A stretch of DNA of 64,000 nt from assembly GCA_040080835.1 (NCBI GenBank), contig JBEBHP010000008.1:62001-126000 (forward strand). The letters are read 5' to 3'. The notes beneath the pieces are model-generated. The model saw only the letters and a program-made list of their open reading frames with translations, was not told the origin of the DNA and made no database searches. The position numbers and the translations under genes are program-made. The stretch's first letter is position 1, and each line of letters begins with the position of its first letter. Of this stretch, positions 57,817 to 64,000 are shown one piece after another. Origin of the DNA: SZUA-430 sp040080835 (GTDB taxonomy: Bacteria; Pseudomonadota; Alphaproteobacteria; Micropepsales; Micropepsaceae).

Positions 57817-59931
57817 ATGGCGGACGCACTCGCAAGCCCGGGACTTCGCGCGAACCCAAGCAGCAGCTTTGGTTCAGGGATCGGCATGCTCATGCGCGGC
57901 GAACTTTCGCTCGCGCTTGGCCTCATTGCAATCGTTGCAGTGTTGCTGTTTCCAATGCATCCGATGCTGCTGGACCTTGCGCTCGGTGTTTCCATTACGA
58001 TGGGCCTGCTCATCCTGATGACCGCCTTGTTCATCGAGCGCCCGCTTGAACTCTCGACATTCCCAACCATTCTGCTCATTTCCACAATCTTGCGCTTTTC
58101 GCTCAATCTTGCGTCCACCAAACTCATTCTGGGTTACGGACACGAGGGAACCGGCGCCGCAGGCGAGGTGATCCAGGCGTTTGGCAACTTCCTGATGCAG
58201 GGAAATTTTGTCATCGGTGCAATAGTCTTCGCCATATTGGTGATCGTCAACTTTGTCGTCATCACCAAAGGCTCAAGTCGCATTGCAGAAGTGTCAGCAC
58301 GTTTCACATTGGACGCCATGCCGGGCAAGCAGATGGCCATCGACGCCGACCTGTCAGCGGGCCTCATAACGGAAAAGGAAGCCCGCGAGCGTCGCAAGCG
58401 TCTCGAGGATGAGGCATCCTTCTACGGCGCGATGGATGGTGCGTCGAAGTTTGTCCGCGGCGACGCTGTTGCCGGCATCATGATCACGTTTATCAACGTC
58501 ATTGGCGGCATCATCATCGGCGTCGGCCAGCATGGCATGAACTTCGCCGACGCAGGTCACGCATACACGCTTCTGACCATTGGCGACGGTCTCGTCTCGC
58601 AGCTTCCGGCGATTCTGGTTTCGATTGCCGCGGGCATGATGGTGTCAAAGGCAGGCATTGACGGCTCGGCCGACAAGGCATTGTTTGCGCAGCTGTCGAA
58701 ATACCCGCAAGCGCTTTATATGTCGGCTGGTGTCATGGGCGGCATGATCTTGCTGCCTGGAATTCCGAAATTCACGTTTGCAGTATTGGCTGCGGGCGTC
58801 GGAGGGCTCGCCTACCTGGTGCAGCAGAGAAACGAGGGCGTGCGCACAAGTGCTGCGGCTGCAGTTGCTGAAGAGCAAAGGCCGAAACAGCCAACGGAAG
58901 AACCGATATCGACAGCCCTGGCGATAGATCACCTGAAAGTCGAACTGGGCTACGGCCTGCTTCCATTGATCAACGACACCAAGGGTCATCGGATCACCGA
59001 CCAGATCAAATCACTGCGACGCCAGTTGGCGACCGAAATGGGATTTGTGATGCCGTCAGTCCGGATCATCGACAACATGCAGCTCGGCAGCAACGAATAC
59101 GCCATCCGCGTGAAGGAACTGCCTGCCGGAAAAGGTGAACTTCAGCCCGGCCAGTTGCTTGTCATGGATCCACGCGGCGGCAACATCGAATTGCCCGGCA
59201 AGCCAACCAGAGAACCAGCGTTTGGGCTCCCGGCGGCCTGGGTTGATGAGAAATTGCGCGATGACGCCTCGTTCCGCGGCTACACCGTTGTGGATGCTGC
59301 CACGGTGTTGACAACGCATTTGACCGAAATCCTGAAGGACAATATGGCAGAACTCTTGTCTTACGCCGAGACAAAGAAGCTGCTCGATGACTTGTCAGCT
59401 GAACACAAGAAACTGGTTGAGGATCTAATTCCATCCCAGATTACGGTCACCGGTGTCCAGCGCGTATTGCAGTCGCTTCTTGGTGAGCGAGTCTCCATCC
59501 GCGATTTGCCAACCATTCTCGAAGGCATCGCCGAAGCTGTGTCACGCACATCCACCACGATGCAGATTACCGAGCACGTGCGTTCTCGTCTGGCCCGCCA
59601 GATTTGCGCAGCCAATACGACCGGAGCAGGCTACCTGCCTCTGATTGCATTGTCGCCAAACTGGGAAATGTCGTTCACGGAATCCCTGATCGGCGCCGGC
59701 GAAGACAAGCAACTCGCCATGGCACCTTCCAAGCTTCAGGAGTTCATCCAGGGCGTCCGCTCGCGCTTCGACTCTGCCGCCAGCGAAGCCGAGATGCCGG
59801 TCCTGCTGACCTCGCCGATGATCCGCCCCTATGTACGCTCGATCGTTGAACGCTTCCGTCCGCAGACCTTTGTGATGTCGCAGAATGAAATCCACCCCGG
59901 CGCCCGCCTGCGCACACTGGGACAGATTTGA
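57817..59931 (+). CDS. flhA: Flagellar export apparatus protein FlhA
   Basis: 704-residue core membrane component of the flagellar type III export gate. Eight N-terminal membrane helices (to about residue 315), with the FHIPEP motif region ISTILRFSLNLASTKLIL and the conserved GEVIQAFGNFLMQGNFVIGAIVFAILVIVNFVVITKGSSRIAEVSARFTLDAMPGKQMAIDADL. A large cytoplasmic domain follows (HLKVELGYGLLPLIND...LPGKPTREPAFGLPAAWVDE...VLTHLTEILK). ATG 57817 is used; a TTG at 57808 in frame is an alternative. It lies 22 bp after flbD and closes the operon; a hairpin follows at 59989-60022. Confidence 0.97.
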   Translation: MADALASPGLRANPSSSFGSGIGMLMRGELSLALGLIAIVAVLLFPMHPMLLDLALGVSITMGLLILMTALFIERPLELSTFPTILLISTILRFSLNLASTKLILGYGHEGTGAAGEVIQAFGNFLMQGNFVIGAIVFAILVIVNFVVITKGSSRIAEVSARFTLDAMPGKQMAIDADLSAGLITEKEARERRKRLEDEASFYGAMDGASKFVRGDAVAGIMITFINVIGGIIIGVGQHGMNFADAGHAYTLLTIGDGLVSQLPAILVSIAAGMMVSKAGIDGSADKALFAQLSKYPQALYMSAGVMGGMILLPGIPKFTFAVLAAGVGGLAYLVQQRNEGVRTSAAAAVAEEQRPKQPTEEPISTALAIDHLKVELGYGLLPLINDTKGHRITDQIKSLRRQLATEMGFVMPSVRIIDNMQLGSNEYAIRVKELPAGKGELQPGQLLVMDPRGGNIELPGKPTREPAFGLPAAWVDEKLRDDASFRGYTVVDAATVLTTHLTEILKDNMAELLSYAETKKLLDDLSAEHKKLVEDLIPSQITVTGVQRVLQSLLGERVSIRDLPTILEGIAEAVSRTSTTMQITEHVRSRLARQICAANTTGAGYLPLIALSPNWEMSFTESLIGAGEDKQLAMAPSKLQEFIQGVRSRFDSAASEAEMPVLLTSPMIRPYVRSIVERFRPQTFVMSQNEIHPGARLRTLGQI

Positions 59932-59988
59932 TACGCGACAAAATTGATCGTTTACGGTTAAGACAGGGCACAACGCGAGAATTCGCCT

Positions 59989-60022
59989 TCAAGGGGAATT
60001 CCTCGGTCTGAATTCCCTTTGA
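59989..60022 (+). terminator. Hairpin after flhA
   Basis: TCAAGGGGAATTC-CTCGGTCT-GAATTCCCTTTGA, a 13-bp stem with one G-T pair, 57 nt after the flhA stop. There is no T-run, so it may be a pausing or RNA-stabilising structure, or terminate through Rho. Confidence 0.55.
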
Positions 60023-60175
60023 GCGACAGCCTGCAGGCTCCAGAAAGCGTTTGCTGCATGCGCAAAGCGTTGCAGGTCAGACACAATGCTGCACCGAACC
60101 TGCTTGCTCGCTCCCTGAGACCGCCGGTTTCGGATAGGCTGCCTCCATAACAAATCTCGGGGGAGACACTTCATC

Positions 60176-60541
60176 ATGGATATCGTTGGCGGACTGACTG
60201 GCATTTTGAATGAAATGTGGGAAATCGTTATGCGCGTGTTCGGCGGCGCAGACACGATTTCATTGGTGATCATGCTTTTTGTCGTCGTGACATCCGGCAT
60301 GCTGCTGCGCGAGATGAGCCGCATCGTCCAGGTAACTTTCTGGTCGCTCGTTTCGTTTGGGCTGCTGCGACTGGCCTATTCGGTGGTCAAGGGCGCGAGT
60401 GCCACTGCATTGCCATCGGAGGCATGGGGCAACCTGAAGTCCATGTCGGTTGGTGACCTCTCCGTTTACTTCCTGGCTTTCGCCATAGTGATCGCGATCG
60501 TGCACACTATTCGGACATCGGTGGGTTCGAGCGGACACTAA
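60176..60541 (+). CDS. Small integral membrane protein, unknown
   Basis: 121 residues with three probable membrane helices (about 27-45, 52-70, 95-113): ISLVIMLFVVVTSGMLLREM, QVTFWSLVSFGLLRLAYSVV, LSVYFLAFAIVIAIVHTIRT. The ATG follows a strong GGGGGAG site. No family recognised. It stands 244 bp after flhA, behind the flhA hairpin, and is followed by a 7-bp inverted repeat (60563-60584). Confidence 0.78.
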   Translation: MDIVGGLTGILNEMWEIVMRVFGGADTISLVIMLFVVVTSGMLLREMSRIVQVTFWSLVSFGLLRLAYSVVKGASATALPSEAWGNLKSMSVGDLSVYFLAFAIVIAIVHTIRTSVGSSGH

Positions 60542-60562
60542 ATTTCTGCACAAATTGGTGAT

Positions 60563-60584
60563 GGGTGGCGAATTGGTGCCACCC
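60563..60584 (+). terminator. Hairpin after 60176-60541 gene
   Basis: GGGTGGC-GAATTGGT-GCCACCC: perfect 7-bp GC-rich stem, 8-nt loop, 22 nt after the stop codon. No T-run follows, so termination is uncertain. Confidence 0.45.
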
Positions 60585-60707
60585 GTCCGAGCAATTGACT
60601 AGAGACACACCGTCCAATAATTCGTATAAATGTCGCAGAACATAAAGGCGGACTGAAGGGTGTCTGGGGCACCTCCGCGGAAGCGTTGAGTTGGGGACTT
60701 AAGAATA

Positions 60708-61046
60708 ATGGAAAAACAGTTTGTTGACCTCGTGGGTCACGTTTTCACGCTGCAGTGGGCCTCATGGGCCATTCCTGTAAGTCTGCTTTTTGCGTTCATG
60801 GTCCGCCGTTTGGTCCCTGCCCTTCTGGTTTCGTTGCTGGCGGTTGTGATTCACCATGCGGGTCCAGTCGTTCTGCCGGCTTTGCTTGGTGGTGAGGGCT
60901 TCACCACGATCTTGAAAGACGTCTCCGCCCTGGCGCCAAAACTTGAGCCAATTTCGATTGCCGCCGAATACCTGGCCTATGTGTACCTGATCGTGGTCTT
61001 CAGCCTCACCCGACGCGACATGTTTCGTCCTAGCGCCCAAGAATAA
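60708..61046 (+). CDS. Small integral membrane protein, unknown
   Basis: 112 residues with probable membrane helices at about 17-31 (ASWAIPVSLLFAFMV), 34-57 (LVPALLVSLLAVVIHHAGPVVLPA) and 83-100 (IAAEYLAYVYLIVVFSL). No family recognised. A GGGGA lies 11 nt before the ATG. Size and helix content are similar to the gene before it, with which it shares no clear sequence identity. Whether either belongs to the flagellar system is unknown. Confidence 0.75.
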   Translation: MEKQFVDLVGHVFTLQWASWAIPVSLLFAFMVRRLVPALLVSLLAVVIHHAGPVVLPALLGGEGFTTILKDVSALAPKLEPISIAAEYLAYVYLIVVFSLTRRDMFRPSAQE

Positions 61047-61126
61047 CTGCAAAGGTTAGCTGCCACTTGAAGGGGATGCGCTTCTCAAGCGCGATCCGTT
61101 CAGGTCACGTTTCAATCGAATATGTC

Positions 61127-61540
61127 TCAGTCATCGTCTCGAAGGCTGTCGTAGGACCACGATCCGCCACCCAGGCCCACGAGGACGAGCAACCCTCCGG
61201 CAATCGCCACGTTTTTGGCAAACATCTGCATTTGTGTGCGCGCCAGATCGGCGTCTCCAATTGCCCAAAAGTCGTGCATGACAAAGCTGACCACGAGGGT
61301 AAACACAAACAACATCAGCGCCATGATCCGGGTCCGGAATCCGATCAGCAGACCAAACCCCGCGCCAATTTCGACAGTAATCGCAGCTGCAAGCAATGGT
61401 CCGATCATGGTTACACCGTGCGAGGCCATCGCCATGGCTGTCTCGTTCCAGTGCTGTGTCTTGCTGACGCCGGACAACAAAAAAAGGGACGAAATCAGGA
61501 TCCGCCCTACCAGCGGCGAGATGTTTTCTCCGAATGACAT
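61127..61540 (-). CDS. DoxX-family membrane protein
   Basis: 137 residues with four membrane helices: LVGRILISSLFLLSGVSKTQHW, GPLLAAAITVEIGAGFGLLIGF, ALMLFVFTLVVSFVMHDFW, and AIAGGLLVLVGLGGGSW. GVSKTQ and the short charged MHDFW region match the DoxX family (quinol-related membrane proteins, function mostly unknown). ATG 61540 (MSFGENISPLVG) begins the family region. Alone on this strand between plus-strand genes. Confidence 0.87.
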   Translation of the reverse strand: MSFGENISPLVGRILISSLFLLSGVSKTQHWNETAMAMASHGVTMIGPLLAAAITVEIGAGFGLLIGFRTRIMALMLFVFTLVVSFVMHDFWAIGDADLARTQMQMFAKNVAIAGGLLVLVGLGGGSWSYDSLRDDD

Positions 61541-61617
61541 GAACCATCCTTTCCGATGCAGGGCAATTAGTCCCCGGCAATGAGTAGTCAAGACTAGCCT
61601 TTTCGCTAAAATAGCGC

Positions 61618-62097
61618 ATGGCACAAACGGACGAACAGATATGGATTTTGGCAGGCTTGGCGCTCGTGGCACTGGTCCTGGCCTTCATCGTCCGGCAATT
61701 GATGCGCGGCAAACCCGAACCGCTGCCCGACAACGGCCCCCTCAGGCTGCTCATCCGCCCGTTGAAAGAGCTCCGCCCGGATCCCAATCACCTCTATCTG
61801 GGCAATACAATCTCACGGGAACTGACAGCGTCGCTCAGGAAATATGAACGGCTGGAACCTTCGTTGGGAGATGCCCTTTCAAGTCTTTCGATTGAAGGCA
61901 CAGTGCGCAAAACCGGCCCTCGGCTGGTGATCAACATCCGCCTTCTGAGTGGCCGTCACGCGCTTTGGACCGGAACATACGACGGCGCAATCAGCGATCT
62001 CGCCCACATGGAGGGCGAGATCGTATCCAACGTCGCGCGGGCACTGAAAGTGGCCCAGCGCAAGGCGCCCGCGCCACCGGCGCAAGCCCCTTCATAG
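61618..62097 (+). CDS. Membrane-anchored TolB-N/FlgO-like domain protein
   Basis: 159 residues. One N-terminal helix (about 9-26, IWILAGLALVALVLAFIVRQLM), a basic linker, then LLIRPLKELRPDPNHLYLGNTISRELTASLRKYERLEP and the signature VRKTGPRLVINIRLLSGRHALWTGTYDGAISDLAHMEGEIVSNVARAL. That last part closely follows the N-terminal TolB/FlgO-like domain found before TPR repeats in adenylate-cyclase-like and FlgO proteins. Here it is alone, without cyclase or TPR part. It ends 3 bp before the convergent permease gene. Confidence 0.7.
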   Translation: MAQTDEQIWILAGLALVALVLAFIVRQLMRGKPEPLPDNGPLRLLIRPLKELRPDPNHLYLGNTISRELTASLRKYERLEPSLGDALSSLSIEGTVRKTGPRLVINIRLLSGRHALWTGTYDGAISDLAHMEGEIVSNVARALKVAQRKAPAPPAQAPS

Positions 62098-62100
62098 AGT

Positions 62101-63570
62101 CTAGCTCTCGGTAGGTGCGTCATCTTCCAGTGACCACACTGGCTTCTTCGCATGACGCACGCCGTAGACGGCATAGATGACCAGCCCGATTCCAAACCAC
62201 ACCACCAGTCGATAGATGGTCTCTTGCGGCAGGCTCAGCATCATCATGCCGCAGAATGCGACACCCAGGAGCGGGACGATCGGAGACAGCGGCGTCCTGA
62301 AGGGCCGCTTCACTTTTGGATTCGTGTAACGCAGCACAATCACACCAATGCAAACCAGCACGAACGCCAGAAGTGTACCGATTGATACCAGCTCACCCAG
62401 AATATCCAACGGCAGAAACGCCGCCAGTAAACAAACACCGAAGCAGGTAACCATTGTACCCGCGACTGGAGTACCAAAGTTCGGATCAATCTTTGCAAAC
62501 ATCGCCGGCAGCATGCCGTCCCGCGCCATGGAATAAAAAATGCGGGACTGTCCGTAGAGCGAGACCAGAATTACGGTCGACAGCCCCACGATTGCACCGA
62601 GGTTCACCCACATCACAAGCCAGTTGAGCTCTGGTCCGGCGGCACTGATCGCAACCGTAACAGGATTTGGCACATTGAGCGTTGTGTAGGGCGTCAGACC
62701 CACCATGGTCAGTGCCATCAGCAGGTAAAGCACCGTGCAAATGGCAAGGGATCCAAGAATGCCAATCGGCATGTCGCGCTGCGGATTGCGCGACTCCTGT
62801 GCAGCAACAGAGACCGCGTCAAAACCAATATAGGCAAAGAAAATTACGCCCGACGCCCTGAGGATGCCAGACCACCCGAACTCGCCGAATTTTCCGGTAT
62901 TTTCAGGAATAAACGGATCCAGGTTTTCCGGATGGATCAAGGGCAGCCCAAACAGGATAACCAGGATGACAATCGCTACCTTGAACAGCACCATAAGCGA
63001 GTTGGTATTTGCAGACGACCGGATGCCGACAACCAGCAACGCGGATAGCAACACAACGATTGCAACCGCTGGCAGATTGATAAACGCGCCAGTTAGATGA
63101 AAGGCACCATCCTTGAATTCAACAGGAGCCGACGACAGTTCTCCTGGCAGCTGCGGCAATCCCAGATTCTTCATAAGGCCTGTGAAATAGCCGGACCAGC
63201 CGACGGCAACCGTGCTGGCCGAAACGCCATACTCAAGTACCAGATCCCAGCCGATCACCCAGGCAGCAAACCGGCCAAAAGCAGCATAGGCATAGGTATA
63301 GGCACTGCCTGACACAGGTATCATGGCCGCGAGCTCAGCATAGCAAAGTCCCGCGAATACGCAGCCGATGCCTGCGATGATGAAGGAAATGAGGACTGCA
63401 GGGCCTGCATAGGTCGCTGCAGCCGTCCCCGTGATGACAAAAATTCCGGTGCCGATAATTGCACCGATACCGATTGCGATGAGTTGCAGTGGACCAAGGC
63501 TGCGCTTCAACTCGCCATGCGTCTCCGCGACGGAACCAGCTGTCACCGGCGTATGATTGTCTGTGGCCAT
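62101..63570 (-). CDS. APC-family amino acid permease
   Basis: 489-residue transporter with about 12-14 membrane helices, of the cationic amino acid transporter type (YfnA/CAT). It opens LKRSLGPLQLIAIGIGAIIGTGIFVITG, with the substrate-binding GIGAIIGTGIF of TM1. Later helices are YAELAAMIPVSGSAYTYAYAAFGRFAAWVIGWDLVLEYG, GVIFFAYIGFDAVSVAAQESRNPQRDMPIGIL and IGTLLAFVLVCIGVIVLRYTNPKVKRPFRTPLSP. Probably imports amino acids; the exact substrate is not predictable. It is divergent from the SRAP-like gene. Confidence 0.93.
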   Translation of the reverse strand: MATDNHTPVTAGSVAETHGELKRSLGPLQLIAIGIGAIIGTGIFVITGTAAATYAGPAVLISFIIAGIGCVFAGLCYAELAAMIPVSGSAYTYAYAAFGRFAAWVIGWDLVLEYGVSASTVAVGWSGYFTGLMKNLGLPQLPGELSSAPVEFKDGAFHLTGAFINLPAVAIVVLLSALLVVGIRSSANTNSLMVLFKVAIVILVILFGLPLIHPENLDPFIPENTGKFGEFGWSGILRASGVIFFAYIGFDAVSVAAQESRNPQRDMPIGILGSLAICTVLYLLMALTMVGLTPYTTLNVPNPVTVAISAAGPELNWLVMWVNLGAIVGLSTVILVSLYGQSRIFYSMARDGMLPAMFAKIDPNFGTPVAGTMVTCFGVCLLAAFLPLDILGELVSIGTLLAFVLVCIGVIVLRYTNPKVKRPFRTPLSPIVPLLGVAFCGMMMLSLPQETIYRLVVWFGIGLVIYAVYGVRHAKKPVWSLEDDAPTES

Positions 63571-63689
63571 TTCGGCATTCTCCCTGATCGCGCGTGCGCC
63601 ATTTTACTTCCCCGTAGGCGAAGCATCAGTTGCAGTCTGCCACGTCGTGCAACCACACACCAACTGCGGAAAGCACCAAATGCCGGCTC

Positions 63690-63718
63690 TTGACAGGTCA
63701 GAACAAATAGTGAACAAT
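63690..63718 (+). promoter_or_regulatory. SOS promoter of the SRAP-like gene
   Basis: TTGACA (63690-63695) and AACAAT (63713-63718) form a sigma-70-like promoter with a 17-bp spacer. The spacer and -10 region contain GAAC-AAATAGT-GAAC (63701-63715), an exact alphaproteobacterial LexA box, so LexA binding would block RNA polymerase. The ATG at 63743 is about 18 nt after the expected start of transcription. Confidence 0.8.
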
Positions 63719-63742
63719 AGGTTGACACTGAAGGAAAACCCC

Positions 63743-64000
63743 ATGTTGTTCACACGAAAAGCATCTGCGAGCCCGGCAAAAGTCCTCCGTTTGGTCGCAA
63801 CCCAGGAATGGCGTCAGGGCGAGACCCTGCGCATTACCCCAAGGCCGCGCGAACAGGCCAACCCCGGCGCCAAGCGCCTGGTTATCAGGCGCGACGATCT
63901 TGGTGGCCTGACCCTGACTCCGATGCGTTGGGGACTCCGGAACGAGCACGACTGTCAATTCGGGCAGACTCGCCCGCTGACGACAGTCCGGACGGAAGGC
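63743..64000 (+). CDS. SRAP-like (HMCES/YedK-type) protein, 3' end beyond the window
   Basis: 86 codons are visible and the frame is open at the right edge. Start: MLFTRKASASPAKVLRLVATQEW, with AAGGA 7 nt upstream of ATG 63743. The segment LTLTPMRWGLRNEHD (MRWGL at 61-65) and TTVRTEG at the edge resemble the SRAP family (LxxMRWGLIP and NARxET), which protects or processes abasic-site DNA. Family members start MCGR, with Cys2 forming the DNA-protein crosslink; here the start is MLFT and the only visible Cys is Cys71. So it is either a catalytically altered SRAP or a more distant protein. SOS control fits a DNA-damage role. Confidence 0.5.
   Translation, partial: MLFTRKASASPAKVLRLVATQEWRQGETLRITPRPREQANPGAKRLVIRRDDLGGLTLTPMRWGLRNEHDCQFGQTRPLTTVRTEG

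Overview
The window looks like a chromosomal segment of a motile, aerobic alphaproteobacterium, closest in gene order to the Caulobacterales / Hyphomonadaceae. The evidence is the run fliF-fliG-fliH(flbE)-fliN-flbD-flhA, a SciP (DUF1153) gene in the flagellar cluster, TTAA-N7-TTAA-like CtrA sites, an fbc-type petABC operon with PetP/PetR-like regulators, and the GTTC-N7-GTTC form of the LexA box typical of Alphaproteobacteria. Coding density is high, many genes overlap by 4 nt, and there is no insertion sequence, prophage, integrase, CRISPR array or rRNA. It reads as core genome, so the interest lies in small genes, regulatory sites and unusual gene partnerships.

Layout. 0-2 kb: proC (cut by the left edge), a TetR/COQ9-like protein and a phasin. 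2-4.5 kb (minus): histidine kinase, PetR-like regulator, PetP-like MarR protein. 4.6-5.5 kb: ilvE. 5.5-13.3 kb (minus): a tightly packed array mtnP-apt-mtnA-class II aldolase-SDR-folB-uvrC-pgsA-moaD-moaE, joining methylthioadenosine salvage, pterin metabolism, DNA repair, phospholipid synthesis and molybdopterin synthase. 13.4-16.1 kb (minus): petABC (Rieske, cytochrome b, cytochrome c1) with an intrinsic terminator. 16.3-18.3 kb: trmL, hemF and an exported protein. 18.3-21.6 kb (minus): PP2C-like phosphatase, CCA-adding enzyme, CoA-type Nudix hydrolase, DUF1285. 21.8-28.7 kb: a four-gene MoxR / DUF58 / BatA-DUF4159 / vWA-like membrane locus.

28.6-34.1 kb: GNAT, DUF1003, an SDR overlapping an iron-type alcohol dehydrogenase, a Nudix hydrolase, a shortened flagellin-like protein and a methyltransferase. 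34.3-35.3 kb: motA, with a 49-codon membrane ORF running into its 3' end from the other strand. 35.5-36.1 kb: a PiuC/PKHX-type dioxygenase. 36.13-36.53 kb: a gene-free gap carrying a perfect LexA box and a long imperfect inverted repeat. 36.5-41.4 kb: a lysine-catabolism-like cluster (ALDH7-type dehydrogenase, acetolactate-synthase-like TPP enzyme, lysine/saccharopine dehydrogenase-like enzyme, divergent Lrp regulator). 41.4-45.2 kb: exported NTF2-like protein, ilvA, metallophosphatase, tRNA-Met(CAT), mnmA.

45.3-59.9 kb: the flagellar block. flgK-flgL run leftward and fliK-flgD-flgE rightward from a shared region with two divergent sigma-54 promoters. Then follow sciP and the CtrA-type promoter of fliF-fliG-fliH-fliN-flbD-flhA. 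The same region thus carries CtrA targets (fliF, probably motA), the CtrA-binding inhibitor SciP, the sigma-54 activator FlbD and sigma-54-dependent late genes, which is the layered hierarchy known from Caulobacter. 60-64 kb: two small unknown membrane proteins, a DoxX protein, a membrane-anchored TolB-N/FlgO-like domain protein, an APC permease and, at the right edge, an incomplete SRAP-like gene behind a perfect LexA box.

No clearly new multi-gene system was found. The best leads are the orphan SOS promoter in the 36.2 kb gap, the SOS-controlled SRAP-like gene without an N-terminal MCGR motif, the minimal flagellin-like protein, and the TPP enzyme inside the lysine cluster.
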